From NCBI GenBank assembly GCA_963728965.1, contig CAVSMH010000012.1:310001-374000 (forward strand): a stretch of 64,000 nt of DNA, read 5' to 3'. Under the pieces are notes generated by a model, which worked only from the letters and a program-made list of their open reading frames with translations, was not told the origin of the DNA and searched no databases. Every line of letters starts with the position of its first letter. Position 1 is the stretch's first letter. Below, piece by piece: positions 56,034 through 63,871 of the stretch. The position numbers and the translations under genes are program-made. This DNA comes from DASQZT01 sp963728965. GTDB taxonomy: Bacteria > Acidobacteriota > Terriglobia > Bryobacterales > Bryobacteraceae.

Positions 56034-56950
56034 GAGGGAGGTCCTTGGGGGGGCCTGGCGGGCTTGGCCGGGGGGGGGGCCGGAGCGGCGATCTCCTGGA
56101 GGGTGCTGCCTTCGGGCCGTTCCAGGGTGAACTGGTCGGCCGGCACGCCGGTGTTGATATCCATTTTCACGAGATCGAGGACGACGGCGTACTCGTCGTG
56201 GGGGCGGTTGATTTCGACGTGTTGGGGAAAGAGCACATTATCGTAAGATTTCCACTGCGAATAGCGCGCGTCGGTGAGGATGTTGCCCGACGGGTCGAAG
56301 ATCAACTGGCGGGCCATGCGGAGGTCCAGGCGGTCGATCCAAACGGTTCGGGTGAGTTGGAGTTGGCCCTGGCCGTTCGGGTGCACCTCGTGGAGGATGT
56401 AGAAGGCGTTATCTTCGTCGGTGAAATTTTCGAGCATCACTTTGGCGGTTTCCGTGTCGATGGGCCGGACCAGCAAGGCGTCGAGAAAGTGCTGCGGACG
56501 CAGGTTGTAGAGCTTGTTGGCCGCGGGCTGTTCAATCTCGTTGCTGCCGGTGAGAAACCGATTCTGGGCGGGGATATAGAGCTTAAAATTGGTGCCATTG
56601 GAGACCATGTCGAACATTTTGTTCCGCACCACCGGGTAGAGCCCGATGATGCGGATCTCGGACGGTTTGCGGAAGCGGATGTAGCCGCGGACGTCCTTGT
56701 ACTCGGTGAGCTTGTTCTTCTCGGTCGTACCGAGGGCGGGTGTCATGTCCACGGTGGCGCTGAAATCGTGGATGGCTTCGTACTGGCGGGAGACGATGCC
56801 GAGCAGGGTCTCGCGGTTGGCGACAAGCAGCGCCTGCTTGGTCCGGCCGCCGGGCCTGGTGACTAGCCTGCGCTTCACCAGGCAGGAAGAAAGCCCAAGG
56901 GAGATCAGGCAGAGGAGCGGAGTCGTAGCGGCAAGGCGCCTGAAGATCAT
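56030..56950 (-). CDS. Lipoprotein with LolA/LolB-like fold
   Basis: 306 residues. The signal ends in a clear lipobox (LGLSSC, lipidated Cys at 23). The mature part has the beta-rich pattern of LolA/LppX/DUF4292-like proteins, with 'YEAIHDFSATVDMTP', 'DVRGYIRFRKPSEIRIIGL' and 'RQLIFDPSGNILTDARYSQW'. The C-terminus is a proline-rich tail. It is first in a three-gene operon with the permease and ATPase, so it probably takes part in moving lipoproteins or lipids across the periplasm. Exact cargo unknown. Confidence 0.82.
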   Translation of the reverse strand: MIFRRLAATTPLLCLISLGLSSCLVKRRLVTRPGGRTKQALLVANRETLLGIVSRQYEAIHDFSATVDMTPALGTTEKNKLTEYKDVRGYIRFRKPSEIRIIGLYPVVRNKMFDMVSNGTNFKLYIPAQNRFLTGSNEIEQPAANKLYNLRPQHFLDALLVRPIDTETAKVMLENFTDEDNAFYILHEVHPNGQGQLQLTRTVWIDRLDLRMARQLIFDPSGNILTDARYSQWKSYDNVLFPQHVEINRPHDEYAVVLDLVKMDINTGVPADQFTLERPEGSTLQEIAAPAPPPAKPARPPQGPPS

Positions 56951-57041
56951 TCGCTTTCATTGTAGACAGCCGCTAAAGCGGCATGTCAATGCGGCTCAGC
57001 GGCCAGCGATGTGTTATATATGGAGGTACACGCTGAAGGGC

Positions 57042-57117
57042 GGGCCTGTGGCGCAGTTGGGAGCGCGCTTCCATGGCATGGAAGAGGTCGTGAGTTCGAA
57101 TCTCACCAGGTCCACCA
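57042..57117 (+). tRNA. tRNA-Ala (anticodon GGC)
   Basis: 76 nt with an encoded CCA. Acceptor GGGCCTG pairs with CAGGTCC, the anticodon stem CTTCC/GGAAG encloses ATGGCAT (anticodon GGC), and the T arm is GTGAG-TTCGAAT-CTCAC. It reads GCC and GCU alanine codons. Phage-like and decayed genes begin immediately downstream of its 3' end, a typical integration site for mobile elements. Confidence 0.96.
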
Positions 57118-57638
57118 AATTCCTCAAACACTTACAGAACGCCCACTCCGCTTACCCTCCTCAACTGGGTCCAAACTGGGTCCAAAACCAAACTGAGTCG
57201 CCACGGTAGCCATGGTATCGATGGGGATGCTTGGTGCCTTGTTTCCTCTATCGCGAGACGGAGACAACGCGAGTTTTCCCTATACATGCAAAATGGGGCC
57301 ATCGCCCCCCACCGCCCCCATCGGCTGCCACAGCCACCGAGGTGTTCGGGCACGATCAACACGGGGGGCGTGGTACCGATGGGGCGTCAGAAGCCGAGTT
57401 TTGCGCGTCGCGATGGAGCAAGGCACCCGGCGATGAGCCCCAACCCTTGGAAACAATAGGGCAGCGATTTGTTATTTCCTTGACGCTCCCATCTGGCCGT
57501 GTTAGAGATTGAGTAGACCGCCTTCACGGCGTTCTCCCAGAGTTCGCGGGGCCTCTCGCAAATCCCGCATTCCCACCCCGAGAGACGGGACTCTCGTAAA
57601 ACTCCTTCCCTTCCATGCCGTACTCGAAGTGTGCCCGG
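57118..57638. other. Non-coding junction region after tRNA-Ala
   Basis: About 520 nt with no gene I can support. It contains a tandem 11-bp repeat (AACTGGGTCCA twice, 57163-57184) close to the tRNA end. The open frames here are short and unlike known proteins. This is where an integrase gene might be expected, but I could not recognise one in any frame. Confidence 0.5.
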
Positions 57639-57974
57639 ATGAAGCGCGCCGAACAGATCCCCTATTACGCTCCGGACGGAACCTCACTCGGATTCCGCGC
57701 TCTCGCCGCGGCTAAGCGGCTCATCGCGGGGGGTTTTGTAACGCCCTGCTACGGACGCAAGGGGCACCTGAGGGCGATTTGGTTGCTTCGGGAAGACGGC
57801 AGCAATCCGGTTGAAGCACGCGCACGGTCCGGCACTCGATACAGCTTCCTCGAAAACCTCGAAAACGGCCAGTGCTGGAAGCTTCGCCGCTTGGATCGGA
57901 AGGACGAGGATGGCGTGGCTTTCTCCACGCGGGGCGTCTTCGTTCAAGTTCTCACGGATTGTATAGCCCATTGA
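57639..57974 (+). CDS. Hypothetical protein of the mobile region
   Basis: 111 residues, not recognised. I chose the ATG at 57639 (MKRAEQIPYYAPDGTSLGFR); an ATG at 57615 would add eight residues. The sequence is soluble and compact, with 'AAKRLIAGGFVTPCYGRKGH' and 'ARSGTRYSFLENLENGQCWKL', and a Trp/Arg-rich core. There is no signal peptide or membrane helix. It looks like a small conserved accessory protein and is followed by a zinc-ribbon protein gene in the same direction. Confidence 0.6.
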   Translation: MKRAEQIPYYAPDGTSLGFRALAAAKRLIAGGFVTPCYGRKGHLRAIWLLREDGSNPVEARARSGTRYSFLENLENGQCWKLRRLDRKDEDGVAFSTRGVFVQVLTDCIAH

Positions 57975-58068
57975 AGCAGCGGAAGAAACAGATCGGCGGG
58001 CGGTATCTCGCACGAGAGCGCGGCGCGTTCGGCAGATTGCGAATCCTGCAGCGCGGTGGAGGTCTCCA

Positions 58069-58320
58069 GTGTGTCCGGAATGCGGCAGCACGCAAATAGC
58101 AATCGAGGCGTTCGACTTCGGAATCTGTGAGCAGACCGGCTATCAGGATGCTGGCGAGAGGTTCCATTGCCGGGAGTGTGGAGCAGCAGGCGACCCCAGT
58201 GAATTAGAGCCGGCCATCAGCTACGAAAACAGCAAAGCGCGTCCAGAGCGCGCGGGGCAAATCCTGGGACCTGGAATCCCACTTTTGACTGCGGGTGGTC
58301 CGATGGCACAAAGTCCGTAG
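58069..58320 (+). CDS. Small zinc-ribbon-like protein
   Basis: 83 residues with a GTG start at 58069 and GGAGG about 8 nt upstream, which supports it as a real gene. Two Cys-x2-Cys pairs, CPEC at 2-5 and CREC near 34-37, form a probable zinc ribbon. The C-terminal 45 residues look disordered. Function unknown; such proteins are common in phage and island DNA. Confidence 0.6.
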   Translation: MCPECGSTQIAIEAFDFGICEQTGYQDAGERFHCRECGAAGDPSELEPAISYENSKARPERAGQILGPGIPLLTAGGPMAQSP

Positions 58321-58500
58321 TTAGTGAGACTTATTCAGGTGGTCGGGTCGGTGGTCACCCCTTGGTGGTCGCCCCCGCCGCCTGGTCGGCCACCGGCGCG
58401 CCACGTTCGCGCCGCGAGGATGGGCTGGCACCACTTGGCCAACCAGCCGCCAGCAGCGCAACGTGGGCACCCTCAGGCGCCATGGGCGCCGAACCACGCC

Positions 58501-58887
58501 ATGACGAGAGAGACAGACACGACGAATCCAGATTCCGGATTCACGGCACAACCCGTCTCCTCAAGGGCTCCGTACGTTTGGGCTGTAGTGATTCTCGCCG
58601 CGATCGCGGCGGTGCTGGTGATTGTGGTCCTTTGGATTCGCCCGCAAGCCGATCCTCTGGACGTCGTTTCGCAGGTGGCCAAAGGGCTGGCTCCTACTAT
58701 CGCAGGAGTCATGGCTTACCTGAAGGCACAAGAGACGCACCTGTCAGTGAACTCCCGTCTCGATGCATTTATGAGGGAGCACGCGGCGGCGGCGCATGTG
58801 AAGGGGCAACTCCAGGGGGTGGCTGATGAACAGGCGCGCCAAGCCGCGCTGGAACTCGCCGCCGACAAAAAAGGGACCAAGGCATAA
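58501..58887 (+). CDS. Small single-pass membrane protein, phage-like
   Basis: 128 residues from the ATG at 58501; the frame is open back to 58324, but that part is Pro/His/Arg-rich and looks non-coding. One strong membrane helix (about residues 28-50, 'AVVILAAIAAVLVIVVLWI') is followed by a helical, Ala-rich cytoplasmic or periplasmic tail ('QARQAALELAADKKGTKA'). It resembles small accessory membrane proteins of prophages but I do not recognise a family. The 180 nt before it show nothing beyond GC-rich sequence. Confidence 0.5.
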   Translation: MTRETDTTNPDSGFTAQPVSSRAPYVWAVVILAAIAAVLVIVVLWIRPQADPLDVVSQVAKGLAPTIAGVMAYLKAQETHLSVNSRLDAFMREHAAAAHVKGQLQGVADEQARQAALELAADKKGTKA

Positions 58888-58902
58888 GCGCCTGGCTGCT
58901 GC

Positions 58903-59967
58903 ATGAGCCTATCAACGATCACGCCCGCGCTGGCGCGGCGCATGGAGATTTGGCAGATCGAACGGCTGGTACCCTATGCGCGCAACGCGCGGACGCACTC
59001 GCCGGAACAGGTGGCGCAGATCGCCGCCTCGATTGTCGAGTTTGGCTTCAATGCTCCGATCCTGGTGGCTTCGGACGCCGGGATCGTGGCCGGCCACGGT
59101 CGCCTGCTGGCGGCGCGAAAGTTGGGCCTAGTTGAGGTGCCCGTGGTGGTGCTCGACCATCTCAGTGAGGCTCAACGCCGGGCCTACATCATCGCGGACA
59201 ACAAACTGGCACTAAACGCCGGGTGGGACGCGAAGGTGCTGGCGCAGGAACTCCGCGACTTGGAGAGCGAGGGACTCGACCTCGCTGTCATGGGCTTCTC
59301 CGACGAGGAGTTGAAAGACCTGCTCGTAGAGCCGGAACCGCCGCAGGACGCCGACGAGGAGATTCCGGAAGAGCCGGCGAATCCGGTCACCAGGCCTGGC
59401 GACGTGTGGACGATCGGCCGCCACCGGCTCGTGTGCGGCGATTGCAGGGACCGGAATATTCTCGGCATCTTATTCCCTGCCGATTCGCGCGCCGGCCTGT
59501 GCATCACGTCTCCGCCATACGCAACGCAGCGAGAATACGATGCCTCGAGTGGGTTTACGCCGACCGCGCCGGAGGACTACGTCGCCTGGTACGCGGATGT
59601 CGCGGTCGGTGTGGGGTCCGTGCTGGCGCCGGATGGATCCTATTTCCTGAACATCAAGGAGCACGCCGACGAGGGCGAGCGGAACCTGTACGTGAAGGAT
59701 CTGGTGATCGCCCACCGGCGGCAGTGGGGCTGGCGCTTTGTCGACGAGTTCTGCTGGCGGAAGACCGACAACGGCGTGCCTGGTGGATGGGGCAACCGCT
59801 TCAAGAACGCCTGGGAACCGGTGTTCCATTTCGCGCGCCAGCAGCAGATCAAATTTCGGCCCGAGGCCGTCGGCCACGAGTCGGAGGATTGCTTCGACTA
59901 CTCGCCCAACAATCCGAAGTCGAAGTCCGGAAGCGGCCTCTTGGGAAGCCTAACAAGGAGAGCAACT
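58903..59967 (+). pseudogene. ParB-domain DNA methyltransferase, 3'-truncated
   Basis: 355 residues before a fusion point. Residues about 12-150 are a ParB/Srx-like nuclease-CTPase fold domain ('GHGRLLAARKL' with G64-H65-G-R67). Residues about 165-350 are the first half of an N6-adenine/N4-cytosine methyltransferase, with the catalytic S203-P-P-Y206 and the 'FRPEAVGHESEDCFDYSPNN' segment. The rest of the methylase, including the SAM-binding FxGxG region, is missing. The frame continues without a stop into a second, unrelated protein, so it was cut by a deletion. Intact homologues are typical phage and island methylases. Confidence 0.78.
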
Positions 59968-60711
59968 ATGTCTACCGATCTCATTCAAATCCAGACACCC
60001 CGCGCACTCGCCGCACTCGAAGGGAATCTTGACGTCATCAACGAGGCCATAGCCGCAAACATCAGTGGCGGCGGCATCACAGACTTCGATCTGCCGCGAA
60101 TAAAGATCTCGGGCGGCGCCAGTCCGCGTTGGATCGTGCCGACACTCGAGGGTGAAGAAACGCTCGGCCGCATCGACGGCGTGATCGTATTCGCTCGCGA
60201 TACGCGGGTCTATTACAAGACCGCGTTCGGGAAAGGCACTGGAAAGCAGCCACCCGACTGCACCTCGGCCGACGGCATCACCGGCAAAGGCAAGCCTGGC
60301 GGCGACTGCTCCCGATGCCCGCTGGCAGAGTACGGCAGCGCAGACGAAGGGGCTGGCCAAGCCTGTAAGCAGGTGAAGCAGGTCTTCGTTCTTCGCGGCG
60401 ACCTGCTCCTCCCGGAGGTTGTTTCACTGCCGCCGACGAGCCTGAAAGGCGCCCGCCAGTTCTTCCTCAAACTCACGACGCAGGGCATTCCGTACTACCA
60501 GGCCCTCATCGGCCTCGAATTGGAGAAGGCGCAGAACGCGGCCGGCATCCAGTACGGCAAGGCCGCGCTGAAGTACGTACGCCGGCTGACGCCCGAAGAA
60601 GCGGGCCGCGCCCAGCAGTATCACGAACTCTGCCGCACCCTGGCTGTCCGTGTCCCGATGGAACTCGATCCCGAAGCGCGGGAACAGTCCGGCGAGCAAG
60701 TGCCGCTCTGA
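59968..60711 (+). CDS. Phage-type cysteine-rich hypothetical protein, in frame with the upstream methylase fragment
   Basis: 247 residues from the ATG at 59968, which has a perfect AAGGAG 7 nt upstream and so was probably an independent gene before the fusion. A central cysteine cluster, 'PPDCTSADGI' then 'GDCSRCPLAEYGS' and 'ACKQVKQVFVLR', may bind zinc. The pattern recalls phage proteins sometimes placed near recombination or single-strand DNA genes, but I do not recognise a named family. The last third ('FFLKLTTQGIPYYQALIGLE') is helical. Confidence 0.68.
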   Translation: MSTDLIQIQTPRALAALEGNLDVINEAIAANISGGGITDFDLPRIKISGGASPRWIVPTLEGEETLGRIDGVIVFARDTRVYYKTAFGKGTGKQPPDCTSADGITGKGKPGGDCSRCPLAEYGSADEGAGQACKQVKQVFVLRGDLLLPEVVSLPPTSLKGARQFFLKLTTQGIPYYQALIGLELEKAQNAAGIQYGKAALKYVRRLTPEEAGRAQQYHELCRTLAVRVPMELDPEAREQSGEQVPL

Positions 60712-60725
60712 GCGAGGGATGCTCT

Positions 60726-60974
60726 ATGACGAACTACGTGGTGTTGGCTCTCAGCGCGGCAGTGTTGATCTTCCTGCTGTGGCTGACTCAGAGGCCGTCG
60801 TCAGAAAAGCGCCGGCCCATGACTCTAGCGCTCGCCCGGCTGTTGCGCCGGGCGGGCCGGTGGTTATGGGCATTGGGTGAGGCTGTCGAAATCGGCTTCT
60901 ACCACGGACGGCAGGTGCGCGAACGCATCAGCCTCGACCTTGACGCGACGACCGCATCAGGAGGCCCGCAGTGA
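60726..60974 (+). CDS. Small membrane protein, hypothetical
   Basis: 82 residues with one N-terminal membrane helix (VVLALSAAVLIFLLWLT) and a basic amphipathic tail. It starts 14 nt after the cysteine-rich protein and its stop overlaps the VRR-NUC start (GTGA), which supports it as part of a phage-like operon. No family recognised. Confidence 0.55.
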   Translation: MTNYVVLALSAAVLIFLLWLTQRPSSEKRRPMTLALARLLRRAGRWLWALGEAVEIGFYHGRQVRERISLDLDATTASGGPQ

Positions 60975-61276
60975 CGCGCGCATCCTCCCCTCGGGAATCC
61001 AGTCTCGTCGCGGCCATCATGCACGCACTCAAGTCCGTGCCGGAGTTGGTGGTCCGCAAGCGATGGGGCAGCGAGATGGCGGCCGCCGGCGACCCCGATC
61101 TTGCGGGCTGTTACCGGGGCCGCCATTTCGAACTCGAGGTGAAGACGGAAGGTGGCCGACTGACTCGAATCCAGGAAGTGCGCCTTGAGGAATGGCGTAG
61201 GGCCGGCGCGGTAGTAGGCGTCGTCCACAGCCCCGACGAAGCGCTCGCCACTCTCGGTATTGCGCAGAGGGGATAG
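60971..61276 (+). CDS. VRR-NUC domain nuclease
   Basis: 101 residues, GTG start overlapping the previous stop. The PD-(D/E)XK core is visible: 'GDPDLAGCYRGRHFELEVK' gives D, E and K residues of the VRR-NUC family, and 'LTRIQEVRLEEWRRAGA' matches its C-terminal helix. Small stand-alone VRR-NUC proteins are common in phages, where they act as Holliday-junction or repair nucleases. The next small gene starts 2 nt later. Confidence 0.85.
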   Translation: MTRASSPRESSLVAAIMHALKSVPELVVRKRWGSEMAAAGDPDLAGCYRGRHFELEVKTEGGRLTRIQEVRLEEWRRAGAVVGVVHSPDEALATLGIAQRG

Positions 61277-61278
61277 CC

Positions 61279-61527
61279 ATGCTCGATCCACAATTCGAAC
61301 GCGCGTTACGGCTGCTGGAAGATACAGGATTCCGCCCGCCGTCCCGCCTCGAGAAGGTGGTCGCCGTCCCGCTCTACTGCCATTTCTACTTGCTCGCGCG
61401 CCTGATACCTGTGCGCTGGTTGATCGACGAGCCTACCGTGACACCGTGCACGATGCGGGGCAAGATTGCGGTCTGGGCGTACAGGGGCGCTTACTTCTAT
61501 TACGAGCGTCGCGCGGGGCGGTTATGA
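61279..61527 (+). CDS. Hypothetical protein of the phage-like operon
   Basis: 82 residues, no family recognised. It starts with ATG at 61279, 2 nt after the VRR-NUC stop, and has an aromatic, helical sequence ('VAVPLYCHFYLLARLIPVRW'). Short amphipathic segments but no clear membrane helix. Operon position is the main support. Confidence 0.5.
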   Translation: MLDPQFERALRLLEDTGFRPPSRLEKVVAVPLYCHFYLLARLIPVRWLIDEPTVTPCTMRGKIAVWAYRGAYFYYERRAGRL

Positions 61528-61549
61528 CGGCAAGGGCCTGCGCCGGAGC

Positions 61550-61666
61550 ATGATGAGCCGAATGGTATCAGCCTTGCGGCGCGGACTTGCCTGGTGGCAA
61601 CGAAAGCGCAGGAAGCCGAGTGAACTGTTTGACGATCCGCTTTCCCAGGTGCCGTTTACGGCTTAA
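61550..61666 (+). CDS. Very small basic ORF, uncertain
   Basis: 38 residues from the ATG at 61550 (ATG at 61553 also possible) with GGAG about 3 nt upstream. The sequence is basic and amphipathic (RRGLAWWQRKRRKPSELFDD). It follows the phage-like operon in the same direction. It may be a real small gene or chance. Confidence 0.3.
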   Translation: MMSRMVSALRRGLAWWQRKRRKPSELFDDPLSQVPFTA

Positions 61667-61766
61667 CCGCAAGGAGAACATCCTTGCCACGGACTCGGCC
61701 CAACTGATACACGGCTCTGTGAACCTGTGTCGTGAGTGGTGATACTCTCTTGATCTGGATGCCTAC

Positions 61767-62558
61767 GTGAGTTCGTCGAAGATTAGAGTCCAGTGGACGC
61801 ACGACCAGCTTGTCATTGCTTGCGGCCTGTACTTCACGATTCCATTCGGGCAGATGCATTCGCGGAACCCGAAGATAATCCACCTGGCAGGACTGCTCGG
61901 ACGGACGCCGCCCAGCCTGGCGATGAAACTCGTGAACTTCGCTTCTCTGGATCCCGCCCACCAGGCCCGAGGCGTTAAAGGCTTGCCGGGACACAGTCAC
62001 AGTGACGAGCAAGTCTGGAACGAATTCCGCGACAAGTGGGATCAGATGACGGTCCTCAGCGAGGTGAAGCTCCAAAAACTCGAAGTGGCCCGTTCGCCTA
62101 CGCCCGAAGTCCCGAATGGTAATGAGGAATTTGACATACCGAATGGTCCCACCGAAGCCGCGGCGACGGTAAGAGTGCGGACTATGCAAAGCTTCTTCCG
62201 GAAGATGGTGCTCGCGGCCTACCACTCCCGATGTTGCATCACCGGGAATCCTGTTGAGGAACTGCTTGTGGCCAGCCATATTTTGCCGTGGTGCGATTTT
62301 CCAGAACATCGCCTCAATCCGAGGAATGGTCTTTGCCTGGCCGCACATTTCGACCGGGCTTTTGATCGGCACCTCGTCACATTCGATGGCGAACTGAGAC
62401 TGATACTCAGCCCCGCGCTGAAGCGTTATCTTCCGAACCCGGCCATTGAGTCGGAGTTCGCGTGTCGCGAAGGTCAGCGCCTGACCTGTCCTGATCGCTT
62501 CCTGCCGGATGCCGACTTTCTTGCATATCACCGCGACAGGATGGTTCAGTTCGAGTGA
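61767..62558 (+). CDS. HNH endonuclease, restriction-type
   Basis: 263 residues, GTG start at 61767. The C-terminal HNH/ββα-metal domain has 'ASHILPWCDFPEHRLNPRNG' and 'HFDRAFDRHLVTFDG', giving H, N and H ligands in the order of the HNH_2 putative restriction endonucleases. The N-terminal 120 residues ('TIPFGQMHSRNPKIIHLAGL...RTPPSLAMKLVNF') form the helical region that precedes the nuclease in these proteins. A GHKL ATPase fragment follows 28 nt later. It could belong to a restriction or phage-defence module. Confidence 0.85.
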   Translation: MSSSKIRVQWTHDQLVIACGLYFTIPFGQMHSRNPKIIHLAGLLGRTPPSLAMKLVNFASLDPAHQARGVKGLPGHSHSDEQVWNEFRDKWDQMTVLSEVKLQKLEVARSPTPEVPNGNEEFDIPNGPTEAAATVRVRTMQSFFRKMVLAAYHSRCCITGNPVEELLVASHILPWCDFPEHRLNPRNGLCLAAHFDRAFDRHLVTFDGELRLILSPALKRYLPNPAIESEFACREGQRLTCPDRFLPDADFLAYHRDRMVQFE

Positions 62559-62586
62559 GCTGAGTCGATAATCTTCGTCTGCGCTG

Positions 62587-63540
62587 GTGCGAGAGTTCAT
62601 TCAGAATGCCCTCGACGCGCGCCTGGATGGCCAGCCCGTCCGAGTGCGCTTCATATTCGGAAAACTCGACCCGGAGAGTGCGTCGCCTTACATCGAGAGC
62701 CTGCGCAGCCATGTCCAGGCGAAAGATTCCGGCGGGAAGAAAGACGTCGTGCCAGACCCGGATGAACCGATGAGCTTCGTGGCAGTCGAAGACTTCGGGA
62801 CGCGAGGTCTGAGGGGGGACCCGACTCACGACGATGAAGAGAGCGGCGCTGCGGTCGGCGAGCGCAATGATTTTTACTATTTCTGGCGAAACCTGGGACG
62901 TTCCGGAAAGGGAGAAGCGGAGCGGGGCCGATGGGGTTTAGGACATACCGTGTACGCAGCGGCCTCACGGCTAAACTCATTTCTGGGAGTAACACAGCGC
63001 AGCGATGACCACCGGGCACTTCTCATGGGGCAGTCGGTCCTAAAGATCCATAGAGTCGACGGGAAGAAGTACAGCCCCTATGGATGGTTCGGCCTCTCTG
63101 GGTAGCAAGCATTTGTTTTGCCCGTCGAATCCGTGCCTCTGACCGACAAGTTCTGTGATGAATTCGCGTTGGACCGGCATTCGGGCCCCGGCCTCTCGGT
63201 TGTGGTTCCATTTCCCGAGTCAACGATCGATCATGCGGCCGTGGCGCGTGCGGCAGTCAGCCATTATTTCTATCCAATCCTGGCGTCAGAGCTTACCGTC
63301 GAAATCGCGTCAAACGGCATCACGGAAATGCTGACTGCGGCGACCCTCCGTGTCCAGGCAAAGGCTCTCTTCGGTAAAGAGCAGCAACTTCTGGGTAATC
63401 TCTTGAAAGTTTTCGATCTGGTCGAATGGTCGCTCGGCCTGAACCCAGATGATTACATTTATCCAAACTCCTTGCCTCCAGGACGGCCATCTTGGGATAC
63501 GGTCCCGGTGGCGTCGCCTGCCGCCCCGGCGCCAAAGCCA
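62587..63540 (+). pseudogene. GHKL-type ATPase, interrupted by an in-frame amber stop
   Basis: The GHKL ATPase boxes are present: N box 'EFIQNALDA', G1-like 'VAVEDFGTRGL' and G2 'GRWGLGHTVYAA'. A single TAG at 63103-63105 interrupts an otherwise continuous frame: 'YGWFGLSG' before it and 'QAFVLPVESVPLTDKF...PGLSVVVPFPE' after it belong to the same domain. The N-terminus also seems short, because a TAA lies just upstream and only a few residues precede the N box. From about 63541 the frame becomes a DUF2924-type protein. It is related to MutL/Hsp90-like defence ATPases, here apparently broken. Confidence 0.72.
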
Positions 63541-63754
63541 GTGGGACGCGACCCGCGATTGCCGGTCGCCGGTTCCTTCCTCATCCTTAAGTACGGGTCG
63601 AAACTGTTGCGGGTCAAAGTGCTGGAGTCCGGCTTCGATTACGAAGGCGAGACTTACAAATCGCTATCCGCCGTCGCCACCCGGATAGAGGGCAAAAAGC
63701 GAAAACGGTTTCCTGTTCTTCGGACTGGGGAACACGCCCGAGCCGGGGACGTGA
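63541..63754 (+). pseudogene. DUF2924 fragment joined to the ATPase, frameshifted
   Basis: 'GRDPRLPVAGSFLILKYGSK' and 'LESGFDYEGETYKSLSAVAT' match the C-terminal half of DUF2924, a family found beside phage/island serine recombinases. A frameshift in the A-rich stretch near 63693-63705 hides the expected end; in the next frame it reads 'ENGFLFFGLGNTPEPGT' and stops at 63752-63754. Without the frameshift the open frame runs to 63792 as unrelated residues. The N-terminal part of DUF2924 is missing, so this is a rearranged remnant. Confidence 0.62.
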
Positions 63755-63871
63755 GCGGCCGCCGCGCGGTAGCGCGCCACCCGGACTTGTGATCCACTCT
63801 CGCCAGCCCCCAAATAGCCTGTCAAAATAGAAAATGCCAGCCGGTAGCACGCCGCGCGTCTGGGGAGGGAA

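Noticed and set aside
57480..57508. TTGACG followed 17 nt later by TAGAGA in the junction after tRNA-Ala
   Set aside because: The -10 box matches the consensus at only three or four positions and no supported gene starts close downstream.
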